Source: Xanthomonas hortorum (GTDB lineage: Bacteria; Pseudomonadota; Gammaproteobacteria; Xanthomonadales; Xanthomonadaceae). Taken from it: DNA of 64,000 nt. The translations under genes were made by a program, and so were the position numbers. Position 1 is the first letter of the stretch. Each line of letters begins with the position of its first letter. Below, piece by piece: positions 1-10,200 of this stretch. The stretch lies in the NCBI RefSeq assembly GCF_002940005.1, contig NZ_MDEF01000019.1; one strand, 5' to 3'. Under the pieces are notes generated by a model. It had not been told where the DNA came from and did no database searches. It saw nothing but the letters and a program-made list of their open reading frames with translations.

Positions 1-27
1 AGTGTGCCCGGAGACCTCTAACTATGG

Positions 28-516
28 ATGGATCAATTTTACGGGAGGCTGACAGAAGTACCTGCAGTACTGGTCGAAGTTGGATTTCATTCAAACCCCG
101 TAAACGCGACGACTCTCTTAGACCCTGTTTTTCAAGACGCAGCCATGCGCGGCATTGAAAAAGGCTATCGTGTAAATCGCGACGGGAAGACGTGTGTCGC
201 TCAAAAGCTAACGGTTCCCAATACTTCGGCTGTGGTGAACGGCCCGAAGATCACTATCGCGACCAACTTCGTAGGAAACCCACAGTTTCCGCTGGCGTAC
301 GAAAGAAAATTCACAACATGCCCCAGCGGCTGGACATGTCCTTCTTTTAGCAAGACATATGCGACTGAGCAAGCATCACCATTGACAAATGAGTGGTACT
401 GCACCGGATCAAGTAGCACGAAGACGACTTCATTTGAAATGCTGACCACTGTTGTCGACGCTGATGGTGTGAAGACAGAAGCAAAAAGCACTTTCACCTG
501 CAAGGCGATCACCTAA
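28..516 (+). pseudogene. 5'-truncated N-acetylmuramoyl-L-alanine amidase (Amidase_3 C-terminus)
   Basis: The first 40 residues carry the conserved end of the Amidase_3 fold (VPAVLVEVGFHSNP), which in intact enzymes cleaves the amide bond between MurNAc and the stem peptide. The remaining ~110 residues are a Cys-containing tail that I do not recognise. The zinc-binding N-terminal part is missing. An in-frame TAA at 19-21 precedes the ORF, so either the gene is truncated or a frameshift lies at the window edge. The DNA is visibly more AT-rich than the genes from 620 on, which suggests transferred DNA. A phage baseplate remnant follows, so a prophage origin is plausible but not shown. Confidence 0.55.
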
Positions 517-618
517 AATTTTTAAGTGGCGACTGGTATTTTACCTATTTACAGACTACCCCGTTAGATAATTTCGCTCCAAGTGCCTAAGATCATTTCT
601 TCGGTGCTTGGAGCGATT

Positions 619-1110
619 ATGGCTTCGTTTACTGCTGTCGATCTCTCTAAGCTGCAAGCGCCAGACCTTATCGAGGCACTGGACTTCGAGGCTATATTTT
701 CCGAGGCGCTTGCCCAATTTCGTCGACTGATGCCGGAGTTCTCCGCGCTCACGGAAGCCGATCCGGTCTACAAGCTCCTGCAGCTGTTTGCCGCTCGCGA
801 GTTGCTGATCCGCCAGCGCGCCAACGACAAGGTACAGAAAACCATGCTGGCCTTCACCACCGGCACCAACCTCGATCACCTGGGCGCGCCCTTTGGCGTC
901 GCACGACTGATGCTCAATCCGGGCCAACCGGAGAGCGGCGCTTCACCAACCTTCGAATCGGACGTGGATTTCCGTCGCCGCATCCAGCTGGCACCGGAGG
1001 GCTTCAGCGTTTCCGGCCCCGAGGGCGCATGCATCTATCACGCGCTCAATGCGGCCGCCGATGCCATGGATGCCAGTGCCACCATCCAGACCTGCGGGCG
1101 CGGCACAGCA
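619..1110 (+). pseudogene. Remnant of P2-type phage baseplate assembly protein J
   Basis: About 150 residues match the N-terminal part of gpJ-type baseplate wedge proteins: an acidic leader after MASFTAVDLSKL, the FRRLMPEFSAL stretch, and the segment ending DFRRRIQLAPEGFSVSGPEGA. Full-length gpJ is about 300 residues, and here the similarity stops near DASAT (about 1090). The start at 619 has a GGAG 6-7 bases upstream. No other tail genes flank it, so this is a leftover of a prophage. No stop separates it from the GH51 gene downstream, giving one open frame of 776 codons from 583 to 2913. Confidence 0.6.
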
Positions 1111-1329
1111 AGGAGCGGCGGAAGATTGGTCGTGTCGATGATGGGCGCTTCTTCAGCGATGCGCCGACGCAATTGGACCTTGAAACTGTGCATGGCGGGG
1201 CTCCTGCGAGCTGCGGCGATGCAGCCATGGGCGCAGACATCGGCCCTTGCTCGTAATACGCTGGCGCCACGCCTGCCGATCTGGCAGTGCGTGAACGACT
1301 CGACCAACCCGCACAGGAGCGCCAAGCCG

Positions 1330-2913
1330 ATGCAGTGGATTTCCCTCGCGTTGCGAATCCCGCGCAGGCGGATGTTGCAATCAATCGTCGCCGCTGCATT
1401 GATAGCGAACGCACTTGCCGCATCGGCTGCCGAGGTCAAGGTGAGCGGCACGCTGCGGGCGGACCAGCCCGGTGCGCTGGTGTCGCGGCAGCTGTTCGGC
1501 CAGTTCGCCGAGCATCTGGGCACCGGCATCTATGGCGGGGTGTGGGTCGGCGCGGACTCGCCCATCCCCAATACGCGTGGCTATCGCAACGATGTGGTGG
1601 CCGCGTTGAAGGCGATCGCGGTACCGAATATCCGCTGGCCTGGCGGCTGTTTTGCCGACGAGTACCATTGGCGCGATGGCGTCGGTGCGCCGGCCAAACG
1701 CCCGATCAGCATCAACACGCACTGGGGCGGCGTGGAAGAGTCCAACCGCTTCGGCACCCACGAATTCATGAACTTTACCGAGCTGCTTGGCACCCAGGCC
1801 TATATCGCCGGCAATGTGGGCAATGCGGCGCCGGACGAGATCGCGCAGTGGGCCGAATACATGACCGCACCCACGCGCTCGAGCCTGGCCCAGGAGCGCC
1901 GCGCCAATGGCCGCGATGCGCCATGGCAGGTGCCCTACTTCGGCGTGGGCAACGAGCTGTGGGGCTGCGGCGGCAATATGCGCGTGGAATATGCGGCCGA
2001 CGTGTATCGGCGCTACCAGACCTTCGTCAAGGCGCCGGCCAATCAGAAGATCATCAAGATCGCGCCCGGCCCCAACAACGACGATTATCACTGGACCGAA
2101 GTGATGATGCGCGAGGCCGGCACGTTGATGGACGGCCTGAGCCTGCACTACTACACCGTGCCCGGTGGCTGGCCGCCACGTGCATCGTCCACCAATTTCG
2201 ACGAAGCCGCCTGGATCGACACGCTGTCGCGCACGCTGGTGATGGACGAGCTGATCACCAAACACAGCGCGATCATGGACCGCTACGATCCGGACAAGAA
2301 AGTGGCGCTGGTCGTGGACGAATGGGGCACCTGGTACGCCGGCCTGCCCGATGCGAACCCGGGCTTTCTGCATCAGCAAAACAGCTTGCGCGATGCGCTG
2401 GTGGCGTCGTTGAATATCGACATCTTCAGTGCGCATGCCGAGCGCGTGCGCATGGCCAATATCGCGCAGATGGTCAACGTGCTGCAGGCAATGATCCTCA
2501 CCGACGGGGACAAGATGGTGCTGACGCCCACCTACCACGTGTTCGCGCTGTACAAGCCGTATCAGGACGCCACCTACCTGCCGCTGCACTTGCAGACGCC
2601 CGAGTACCGTCACGGCGATGCGCATGTGCCCGCCGTGCACGGCTCGGCAGTCAAGGCCAAGGATGGGCATGTGTATGTCGCGCTGACCAATCTGGATGCG
2701 AACTCGGCGGCAACGGTCAGCGTGCAGATAGAAGGCTTGTCGCCGCGCAATGTGACTGGGCAGATTCTGACGGGACCGGCGATCACCGCACTCAATACCT
2801 TCGCGCAGCCGCGCGCGGTGGAGCCGAAAGCGTTCAAGGGAGCGCGCGTGCAAGGCAAGGCGTTGAGCGTTGCGCTGCCGGCGCATTCGATTGTGATGCT
2901 CAAGCTGGAGTGA
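1330..2913 (+). CDS. Alpha-L-arabinofuranosidase, GH51, secreted
   Basis: The protein (527 aa from the chosen ATG) hydrolyses terminal arabinofuranosyl residues of arabinan and arabinoxylan in plant cell walls. The catalytic acid/base lies in GVGNELWG and the nucleophile in VVDEWGTW. A C-terminal beta domain follows. The start at 1330 gives a basic n-region (RIPRRR) and a hydrophobic stretch ending NALAASA-AEV, which is a signal peptide. An internal ATG at 1372 is the alternative. The frame is open upstream into a phage J remnant, so the original promoter may have been displaced. The last 12 codons are duplicated imperfectly 71 bp downstream. Confidence 0.85.
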   Translation: MQWISLALRIPRRRMLQSIVAAALIANALAASAAEVKVSGTLRADQPGALVSRQLFGQFAEHLGTGIYGGVWVGADSPIPNTRGYRNDVVAALKAIAVPNIRWPGGCFADEYHWRDGVGAPAKRPISINTHWGGVEESNRFGTHEFMNFTELLGTQAYIAGNVGNAAPDEIAQWAEYMTAPTRSSLAQERRANGRDAPWQVPYFGVGNELWGCGGNMRVEYAADVYRRYQTFVKAPANQKIIKIAPGPNNDDYHWTEVMMREAGTLMDGLSLHYYTVPGGWPPRASSTNFDEAAWIDTLSRTLVMDELITKHSAIMDRYDPDKKVALVVDEWGTWYAGLPDANPGFLHQQNSLRDALVASLNIDIFSAHAERVRMANIAQMVNVLQAMILTDGDKMVLTPTYHVFALYKPYQDATYLPLHLQTPEYRHGDAHVPAVHGSAVKAKDGHVYVALTNLDANSAATVSVQIEGLSPRNVTGQILTGPAITALNTFAQPRAVEPKAFKGARVQGKALSVALPAHSIVMLKLE

Positions 2914-2991
2914 GCGATGGTGATGGCAAACGCGTTGACTGAAAGCTGCCGGCGCGCTTGATTGTCATGCCCAAGCTGGGTTGAGCAACGG
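2875..2991 (+). repeat. Imperfect tandem duplication of the GH51 3' end
   Basis: A 46-bp segment at 2875-2920, which encodes LPAHSIVMLKLE and the stop, recurs at 2946-2991 with about 37 of 46 positions identical. The second copy would read LPARLIVMPKLG followed by a stop. The period is 71 bp. It looks like a small segmental duplication that trails the gene. Confidence 0.7.
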
Positions 2992-3014
2992 CGGCGGCGG
3001 TAGCTGCCGCCGTT
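2987..3014 (+). terminator. GC-rich hairpin after GH51
   Basis: A 9-bp perfect stem (2987-2995 with 3006-3014) lies about 75 bp after the GH51 stop and encloses a GC-rich loop. Only a weak T-rich tail follows, so termination is an inference. Confidence 0.35.
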
Positions 3015-3168
3015 GTAGTTGATCAGGAACGATGACTTGGGGCGCTGCACTTTTCAAAGTGGACCGCTTGCAAGCAACTTGGCACGCATTTGCGAGTCAA
3101 CGCATCACGCCTTTGTGCGCCTTATTGACCGGAGCGCAGGGCACAAAGGGTTGCAACTCAGATGCTGG

Positions 3169-4140
3169 CTATGCACCGGTTGCTGCTTGAGCTGGCGCAG
3201 ATGTCAGCGCTGGCTCGGCAATGCGCCATTCCGCCGGCAGGCGTTCGAGCACGTGGTCCATAAAGGCGCGCACCTTCGGGGTGAAGTCGCGGCGGTCGGC
3301 GACGCACAGGTAGATCCGTAGCGGTTCTGGCGCGGCCTGGGTGGTTCCGCGGGTCTCGGGCACGAACAGCGGCTGCAGCTGACCACGCTGCAGATACGGC
3401 TGCACGACATACGCGGCCAGTCGTGCAATGCCGCCGCCGGCAGCGGCCATGGTGGCGAGCGCATCGATATCGTCGCTGACCATCGCCTTGCCCAGCTCCG
3501 GCTGGAAGCGCACGCCATTGCGGACGAAGTTCCAAGGCAGACAACGCCCATCGACCGGGTAACGCAGCAACAGGCAGTGGTGGTACTTCAATTCGTCCGG
3601 GGTCTGCGGCGTACCGCAACGGGCCAGGTACTGCGGTGCCGCGCAGACCACCAGCGGTACCTGCGCGATGCAACGCGCCACCAGGCCGTCTTCCAGCTGC
3701 GCTTCGATGCGCAAGCTGACGTCCACGCTTTCCTGCGCGTGCTGCACGGCGCGGTCGGTGCACAACAGCTCGATCTCCAGTTGCGGATAGCGCTGGCGCA
3801 GCGCCGGCAACATCGGAGCGAGCACATGGCGCGCAAATGCGGCGGTGCTGGCCACCCGCAAGCGCCCGGCCGGGGCCTGCTGCGGGCCGGCGACCGATTG
3901 CCGCGCGCGTTCCAGGTCGCGCTCCAGCTGCCGCACCTGTTCGAAGTACAGCGTGCCGCGCTCGGTGAGTGCCAGGCTGCGCGTGGTCCGGTGCAGCAAG
4001 CGCACGCCCAGATGCTGCTCCAGCCGCGCGATGTTCTGGCTGACCGCAGCCGCGCTGACGCCCAGCAACTTGGCTCCGCCGGCAATGCTGCCGGCATCGA
4101 CGGTGCTGACAAAACTACGGATGGACTGAAGAATGTTCAT
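3169..4140 (-). CDS. LysR-family transcriptional regulator
   Basis: A 323-residue LysR-type regulator. The winged helix-turn-helix occupies about residues 1-60 (ARLEQHLGVRLLHRTTRSL is the second helix and wing). The rest is the periplasmic-binding-protein-like effector domain. The ATG at 4140 (MNILQSIRSF) fits the family start better than an ATG 7 codons upstream. A small DUF2798 membrane protein is transcribed divergently about 135 bp away, the usual arrangement for a LysR regulator and its target. The inducer is unknown. The C-terminus is Ala-rich and ordinary. Confidence 0.88.
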   Translation of the reverse strand: MNILQSIRSFVSTVDAGSIAGGAKLLGVSAAAVSQNIARLEQHLGVRLLHRTTRSLALTERGTLYFEQVRQLERDLERARQSVAGPQQAPAGRLRVASTAAFARHVLAPMLPALRQRYPQLEIELLCTDRAVQHAQESVDVSLRIEAQLEDGLVARCIAQVPLVVCAAPQYLARCGTPQTPDELKYHHCLLLRYPVDGRCLPWNFVRNGVRFQPELGKAMVSDDIDALATMAAAGGGIARLAAYVVQPYLQRGQLQPLFVPETRGTTQAAPEPLRIYLCVADRRDFTPKVRAFMDHVLERLPAEWRIAEPALTSAPAQAATGA

Positions 4141-4276
4141 TGTTGAGGCAAGTATTACCAAACGATTCGTAAATTTTTCTTACGTAAGCCACAAGGCTAC
4201 GCGATCTACCCCGGCCGCGGTGGCGCCTCTACAGTTCCCTTCACGCTGCGGTTGTGCGGCAGTCGAGGTCATCCCC

Positions 4277-4552
4277 ATGTCGTCATCTCCACCCTCCTCT
4301 CCGTTGGCACGACCGCGCTGGAAACTCGGTGCGCGCGCCACCCCGTTCGTCTTCGCGTTCTACATGGCCGCGATCATGGCTTTGCTGATGTGCCTGGTCA
4401 TCACCGGCGCCAACACCGGGCTGGCACCCGGCTATCTATGGCGCGTGCTGGACGCCTACCGCATTGCGATGCCCACCGCGTTCTGTTGCGTCTTGGTGGT
4501 GCGGCCATTGGTGATACGACTGGTGGCGTGGACGGTGCACGCGGGGCATTGA
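4277..4552 (+). CDS. DUF2798 small membrane protein
   Basis: A 91-residue inner-membrane protein with two predicted hydrophobic helices (FVFAFYMAAIMALLMCLVIT and the AFCCVLVVRPLVIRLV region) joined by GLAPGYLWRVLDAYRIAMP, which matches DUF2798. The function of the family is not known. The ATG at 4277 places the serine/proline-rich tail at the N-terminus; an open frame continues upstream to 4133 but overlaps the LysR start region. It is divergent from the LysR gene and probably under its control. Confidence 0.7.
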   Translation: MSSSPPSSPLARPRWKLGARATPFVFAFYMAAIMALLMCLVITGANTGLAPGYLWRVLDAYRIAMPTAFCCVLVVRPLVIRLVAWTVHAGH

Positions 4553-4733
4553 GGTGTGCGTGGATGCGCATCTGCCGGTCGCAGACAAGTGCTGCCGCGC
4601 AGCACGGCACAGACCGCGTTTGCGACCGCCGTCATGCTAATGATGGATTATTCCGTAATGAACACCACGTAACTGAAACACTCCCGACAATTGCTTTGAC
4701 ACTGAAGCAGCACCTGCGCAGCGTCGCTTCTCC

Positions 4734-4754
4734 ACGGACGTGAGTCCGTCTTTT
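4734..4754 (+). promoter_or_regulatory. Small hairpin with GTGA loop and T-tract
   Basis: A 6-bp stem (ACGGAC / GTCCGT) with a GTGA tetraloop is followed by CTTTT, 12 bases before the ATG at 4767. It could be a terminator or a leader structure of the decayed GH16 gene. There is no further evidence. Confidence 0.25.
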
Positions 4755-4766
4755 GGGGAAGCACGC

Positions 4767-5593
4767 ATGAACACGCTACGCAGTGTCGCTGTGCAGTTCG
4801 CTGTTGTGTTCTGCACAACGACTTCCATGTGTACCGGATGACCTGGGACCCGCAATTCATCCGCGTGTCGATCGACGGCCAGCAGTACTTCGAATTTGCG
4901 ATCTCCAATATCCAAGGTGCCTCGTTGCACGAATTTCACCAGCAGCAATATCTGCTGCTCAATCTTGCGGTGGGCGGCATCTATACCGGCATTACCTCGC
5001 CTGCTGCGAAGACGGCGCCGCTGCCGGGCAAGATGGAGATCGATTACATCCGGCTATATCAAAACCCCGGTGCACAACTGTATGTCGGCGCGCAACATGC
5101 CGCGCCTGCGGGGCGCTTCGGTGTATTCACCGAGCAAAGCGATACCAGTGCGCGGCTGACCTTCGGCCAGGATGCCGAGCTGTACGTATGGAACAACCTC
5201 ACCCCGATTGCGCAGGCCCCATTCGAAGGCCGCAACGTAATGGCGTACCGCGCCAATGCCGGTGGCTGGTACGGCCTGGGCATCCAGACCGACTATCGCA
5301 ATATGGCCGCGTATGCGGGCGGCGCACTGAAACTGCACGTTAAGACCACTACGCCTTCGACCTTCAAGATCGGCATCAACACCAGTTTCGGCGACAGCTG
5401 GGTGGACTTCGCCGCGGGCGGCAATCAGTACGGATTGGTGCGCGATGGCGCCTGGCATGAAGTCAGCATTCCCTTCAGCGCGTTCTACGATCTGGATCTG
5501 CAGGCGGTCAAACAGATGTTCATGCTGGTGGCCGATCCCCCGGCCGCGCCGGTGGAGATCGCCATCGACAAGGTGTACTACCAGAGCCGTTGA
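4767..5593 (+). pseudogene. Glycoside hydrolase family 16 (endoglucanase-like), internally deleted
   Basis: The C-terminal ~250 residues are intact from HNDFHVYRMTWDP (about 4817) to the stop at 5593. They hold the GH16 region with LLLNLAVGGIY and DYIRLYQ, followed by a carbohydrate-binding-like beta domain (FGDSWVDF, WHEVSIPFSAF). The catalytic ExDxxE region is absent. At 4767 an ATG preceded by GGGGAA opens a short hydrophobic peptide (MNTLRSVAVQFAVVFC) that looks like a signal peptide, but it is in another frame and stops at TGA after ~24 codons. The simplest reading is a deletion that removed the catalytic half and shifted the frame. Confidence 0.65.
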
Positions 5594-5624
5594 ACCGGCC
5601 GCACGAGCTGGATGCAGCCAACGT

Positions 5625-5993
5625 TTACGCGTTGGCTGCAACGCCTTTGAGCATGTCGATCAGCTGACGCAGGCGGTAGGGCTTGGGCAGAAAATCCACC
5701 TGCGGCGGCAGTGGCGGCAACTGTGCCTTGGCAAACCCGGACGCCAGGATGATGCGTGCCTGCGGCAGCAGTTGCGTCACCTGCTCGCTCAGCTCGATGC
5801 CCGACATGCCGTTGGGCATGCGGATATCGCTGAACACCACATCGTAAGGGCCGCTCTCGCGCAGCATGCGCAATGCACTGTGACCATCGTCGGCGGTGTC
5901 GACGGTAATGCCGGCATCGCGCAGTGCTTCGCCGATCAGTTCGCGTAACTCTTCTTGGTCCTCAACCATCAGCAAGCGCAGGGATTCAGTCAT
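5625..5993 (-). CDS. Single-domain response regulator
   Basis: A 122-residue CheY-like receiver with no output domain. The acidic pocket is at VEDQEE near the N-terminus, the phospho-acceptor is Asp56 (VVFSDIRMP), and the lysine is in FLPKPY. The start overlaps the end of the upstream histidine kinase by 8 bp, so the two are translationally coupled and the kinase is the likely phosphodonor. The FSDIRMPNGMSG type is common in receivers paired with HDFNN-type kinases. Without an output domain it probably acts through protein interaction. Confidence 0.9.
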   Translation of the reverse strand: MTESLRLLMVEDQEELRELIGEALRDAGITVDTADDGHSALRMLRESGPYDVVFSDIRMPNGMSGIELSEQVTQLLPQARIILASGFAKAQLPPLPPQVDFLPKPYRLRQLIDMLKGVAANA

Positions 5994-7137
5994 GCTCGGC
6001 GTCCTCGATGGCCGGGAGAAACAAGGTCACGGTGGTGCCGTGTCCGGGTGCGGTGTCAAGCTCGACAAAACCACCGGATTGGGTCGCGAAGCCGAACACC
6101 TGGCTCAAGCCCAGGCCGGCGTTCTTGCCCGCATCCTTGGTGGTGAAAAACGCGTCGCCAGCGTGCTGCGCGACATCCGCCGGCATGCCGCTGCCATTAT
6201 CGCGCACCGCAACGCTGACGTAAGTGCGCTGTGCAGCGTGCGGGTGGGACGGTGTGGCACGCCGCTGTACGGCAGTGGCCAGCACGATCGTACCGCCATC
6301 GGGCATGGCATCGCAGCTATTGAAGACCAGGTTGAGCAAAGCGGCATCCAATTGACCTGGGTCCATATGCACATCCGGCAGCGTCTGGGCCAATTCAAGC
6401 GAGAGGCCAATGCCGGCCGGGCACGCACGCAGCAGCAGTTCCAACGCGCCGGTCACGATTGCATTGACTGCATGGCGTTGCGGAGGCGATTGCTGCCCGC
6501 GTGCGAAGGCGAGCACGTGGCGGGTCAGCAAGGTGCCCCGCTCCACTGCCGTCTGCGCAGCACCCAGCAAGGTGCGCAGACGCGCATCCTCGCCCGTACG
6601 CCGCGAGATCAGATCCAGGCTGGTCGCCATCACGGTCAGCAGATTGTTGAAGTCATGCGCCATGCCCCGCGTCAACCGGCCCAGCGCCTGGCTGCGTTGC
6701 GCCTGCGCCAGCACCTGCTGCGATTGCTGCGCTGCATGGCGTTCGCTGATATCGCAGATCACCACGGCAAAACCGACCAGCACATCGAGTTCCAATACCG
6801 GCTCGATCACCACGCGGGCCAGGAACTGGCTGCCATCCTCGCGCAAGCGCCAGCCTTCTGCAGCTGCGCGACCATCGCGTCTGGCGATCTCAAGCAGGTG
6901 TGCCGGCTCGCCGCGCGGCGCATCTTCGTGCGCATGAAAACGCCAAAGATGCGTCCCCATGACCTCGGCAGCGGCATAGCCGTGAATGCGCTCGCAGGCT
7001 GTGTTCCAGCTCCGCACGTGGCCGCCCGTATCGAGCGTGTAGATCGCGCAATCGCACATGCTCTCGAGCAACAGCTGGCACTGCCGGCTGTTGTGAGAAA
7101 GCGGCCCGACGGTGTCGGTGGCCGTTTCCGCATCCAT
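5986..7137 (-). CDS. PAS-containing soluble sensor histidine kinase
   Basis: A 383-residue kinase. A PAS domain spans about residues 22-135 (WNTACERIHGYAAAEVMG and ICDISERH). The dimerisation/phosphoacceptor domain has His161 in GMAHDFNNLL, and the HATPase domain shows an N-box (LVFNSCDAMPDGG), a DNGSGMP motif and GLGLSQVFG. No membrane segment is seen, so it senses in the cytoplasm. The ATG at 7137 was chosen over one 23 codons upstream because the upstream stretch is Arg-rich with no domain. It forms a two-gene operon with the receiver that overlaps its 3' end. Confidence 0.9.
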   Translation of the reverse strand: MDAETATDTVGPLSHNSRQCQLLLESMCDCAIYTLDTGGHVRSWNTACERIHGYAAAEVMGTHLWRFHAHEDAPRGEPAHLLEIARRDGRAAAEGWRLREDGSQFLARVVIEPVLELDVLVGFAVVICDISERHAAQQSQQVLAQAQRSQALGRLTRGMAHDFNNLLTVMATSLDLISRRTGEDARLRTLLGAAQTAVERGTLLTRHVLAFARGQQSPPQRHAVNAIVTGALELLLRACPAGIGLSLELAQTLPDVHMDPGQLDAALLNLVFNSCDAMPDGGTIVLATAVQRRATPSHPHAAQRTYVSVAVRDNGSGMPADVAQHAGDAFFTTKDAGKNAGLGLSQVFGFATQSGGFVELDTAPGHGTTVTLFLPAIEDAEHD

Positions 7138-7262
7138 CACGCGATGTTTCCCCCTGCGAAGCGCGCGACCATAGTGACGGATGCGTGAAGGCCACGTGCA
7201 AGCCAACCCGGCCGGAAAGCGTCAAATTTCCGGCGATTTACGCGTGAACGTTATCGGCTAAC

Positions 7263-10200
7263 ATGACCGCCCTCCCACTTAGGTCCGCGCGCCTCATGCA
7301 GAACATCTCGACCACACGCGACCGCTGGGTGTGGGTCATCGCGGGGGCCTTGATGGCTGCGACGCTCGCTGTGGAATTGATCACACCGCTTGGCTATGCG
7401 GTGTGGCTGACCTACTTCGTCGCGGTTGGGGTGACGGTGTTTCAAAACCGCACGCAGGTTCCATTGATTGTGGGCGCGCTGTCATGCGTATTGTTGGCAG
7501 TGGGTTTCAATCTGGCGCCGTCCAGCACCAATTCCAGTTTTTCCTCGATCAACCGCAGCATCGGTGGCGTGTCGTTCCTGGCGATGGCGTTGGTGGTGAC
7601 GCAGGCGATCCGCGCGCGGCGTCAGGCCGAATTCGCGCTATGGCTGCAGCAGGCAGAGAACACGGTCGAAGCGAGTCTGCGCGGCGACCAAAGCCCGGAA
7701 GCATTGGCCGATGCTGCCGTTAGCGCACTGTGCGACACCCTGGATGCGCAGGTGGGCGCGCTGTATCGCATCGAAGGCGAGCGCCTGCGTTTGACCGGTG
7801 GCACCGCGCTTCCGGCCGACATGCCCAAGACGCTGCCGACCAACACCGGGCAACTGGGCGACGCCTTGCAGCGTGGCGCGGTGCGTCGCGTGCGTGGCGT
7901 GGACGCGGGACATCTGCAGATCGCCTCCAGCCTGGGCAAGAGCAGTTGCCAGGAACTGCTGCTGGCACCTGTCACTGCCGATGGCCGTGTGATCGGCATC
8001 GTCGAACTTGGCCGCGTGACCGACCCGCGCACTGCCGGTTCGCGCGAGCAGGAACTGCTGGCACGCTGCGGCGAGAACATCGGCCTGGCCTTGCGCACCG
8101 CGTTGCTGCGCGCGCAGCTGGTGACCTTGCTGGAAGAAACCCAGCGCCAGAGCGAAGAACTGCAGACCCAGCAGGAAGAGCTGCGCGTGACCAACGAAGA
8201 GTTGGAAGAGCAAAGCCGCAGCCTGCAGCAATCGCAAAGCGATCTGGAACAACAGCAGGCCGAGCTGGAACAGACCAACGTGCAGCTGGAAGAACGTACC
8301 CAGGCACTGGAAGCGCAGAAGCAGGCCTTGCTGGTTGCGCAGAACCAGCTGGTGCGCAACAGCAACGAGCTCTCCACCGCCTCGCGTTACAAGTCCGAAT
8401 TCCTGGCCAATATGTCGCACGAGTTGCGCACCCCGCTCAACAGCGCGCTGATCCTAGCCAAGCTGCTGGCCGACAACAAGGACGGCACGCTCAGCCCCGA
8501 ACAGGTGAAGTATGCGCAGGCAATTCTCTCTTCCAACAACGATCTGCTGGCGCTGATCAACGACATTCTGGATTTGTCCAAGATCGAAGCCGGGCATGTG
8601 GAACTGGCCGACGACACCATCGCAACCAGCTCGTTACTGCAGCGCCTGCGCGAAACCTTCGAGCCACTGGCGCGGCAAAAAGGTCTTGCGTTGCAGATCA
8701 CGGCCGACGCCGATGCACCGACGCAACTGGTCATGGATAGTCAGCGTCTGCAGCAGATTCTCAAGAACCTGCTGGCCAATGCGATCAAGTTCACCGAGCA
8801 CGGCAGCGTCAGTCTGTCGCTCCAGGCGCAGGCGCCGGGCCGCGTGCTGTTCAAGGTCCAGGACACCGGCATCGGCATTGCGCGCGAACAGACCGAGATC
8901 ATCTTCGAAGCGTTCCGTCAGGCCGATGGCAGCACGCGCCGTCGCTATGGCGGCACCGGTCTGGGGCTGTCGATCTCGCGCGATCTGGCGCAGCGCATGG
9001 GCGGCAGCATCCGTGTGGACAGCGAGCTGGGACGCGGCAGTTGCTTCACGCTGGAATTGCCGACCGATGGCGCGCCGGCCGAGGGTGTGACTGTTGCGGA
9101 AAGGCATGCGCCGCCGGCGTCGCTTAACACCGCGCAAGCAGCGCAGCACACCAGCGGCATGGCGATGGCATCTCGTCTTGGCGAGCAGGCTGTGGTTGCG
9201 TCCAGCGCCTTGCCGCTGCCGATTCCTGCAGCGAGTGCAGCGCCGCTCCAGCGCGCCGACGACGATCGCGATCAACGCAGCCGTCCGGGCCGGCTGATCC
9301 TGGCGGTGGAAGACGACACGCGTTTTGCCCAAGCCCTGGTCGATCTGGCGCATGAGCTGGATTTCGATTGCGTGGTGGCGCCCAGCGCCGAAGAAGCGCT
9401 GCAGCTGGCAGCGGACCTGCGCCCCAGCGGCATTCTGCTCGACATCGGCCTGCCGGATGCCTCCGGGCTCAGCGTGCTGGAGCGGCTCAAGCGCGATCCG
9501 GCAACGCGGCACATCCCGGTGCATGTGGTCTCGGCCATGGAGCGCAGCCAGATTGCGCTGGAACTCGGTGCGGTGGGCTATCTGATCAAGCCGGCCACGC
9601 GCGAGCTGCTGGCCGGCGCAATCCGCCAGCTGGAAGACACCAATGCACGCGCGGTGCGCCGCTTGTTGATCGTCGAAGACGACAGCGCACTGCGTGCCAA
9701 TCTGGAACTGCTGCTGGCGCGCGATCAATTGGAAATCGTCGCGGTGGGCAGCATTGCCGAAGCCATGCAGCAACTGGCCGGCTCCACCTTCGATTGCATG
9801 GTCACCGATCTGGCGCTGCCCGACGGCAGCGGCTACGACCTGCTCGAACGCATGGCCGGCAACGATGCGGTCGCGTTCCCGCCGGTCATCGTCTACACCG
9901 GGCGCGCACTCACCCGCGACGAAGAGCAACGCCTGCGCCGTTATTCCAAGAGCATCATCATCAAGGGCGTGCGCTCGCCGGAGCGTCTGCTCGACGAAGT
10001 GACGCTGTTCCTGCATAGCGTGGAAGCCTCGTTGCCCAGCGACCAGCAACGCCTGCTGCGCGAAGCGCGCCGCCGCGATGCGGTGCTGGATGGCGCCACC
10101 GTGCTGTTGGCCGAAGACGATGTGCGCAATATCTTTGCGCTCTCCAGCGTGTTGGAACCGCTGGGCGTGACGTTGCAGATCGCACGCAATGGCCGCGAGG

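Noticed and set aside
1381..2886. Long minus-strand open frame opposite the GH51 gene
   Set aside because: It is a GC-rich shadow of the arabinofuranosidase; its translation is Arg/Ala/His-rich without domain motifs.
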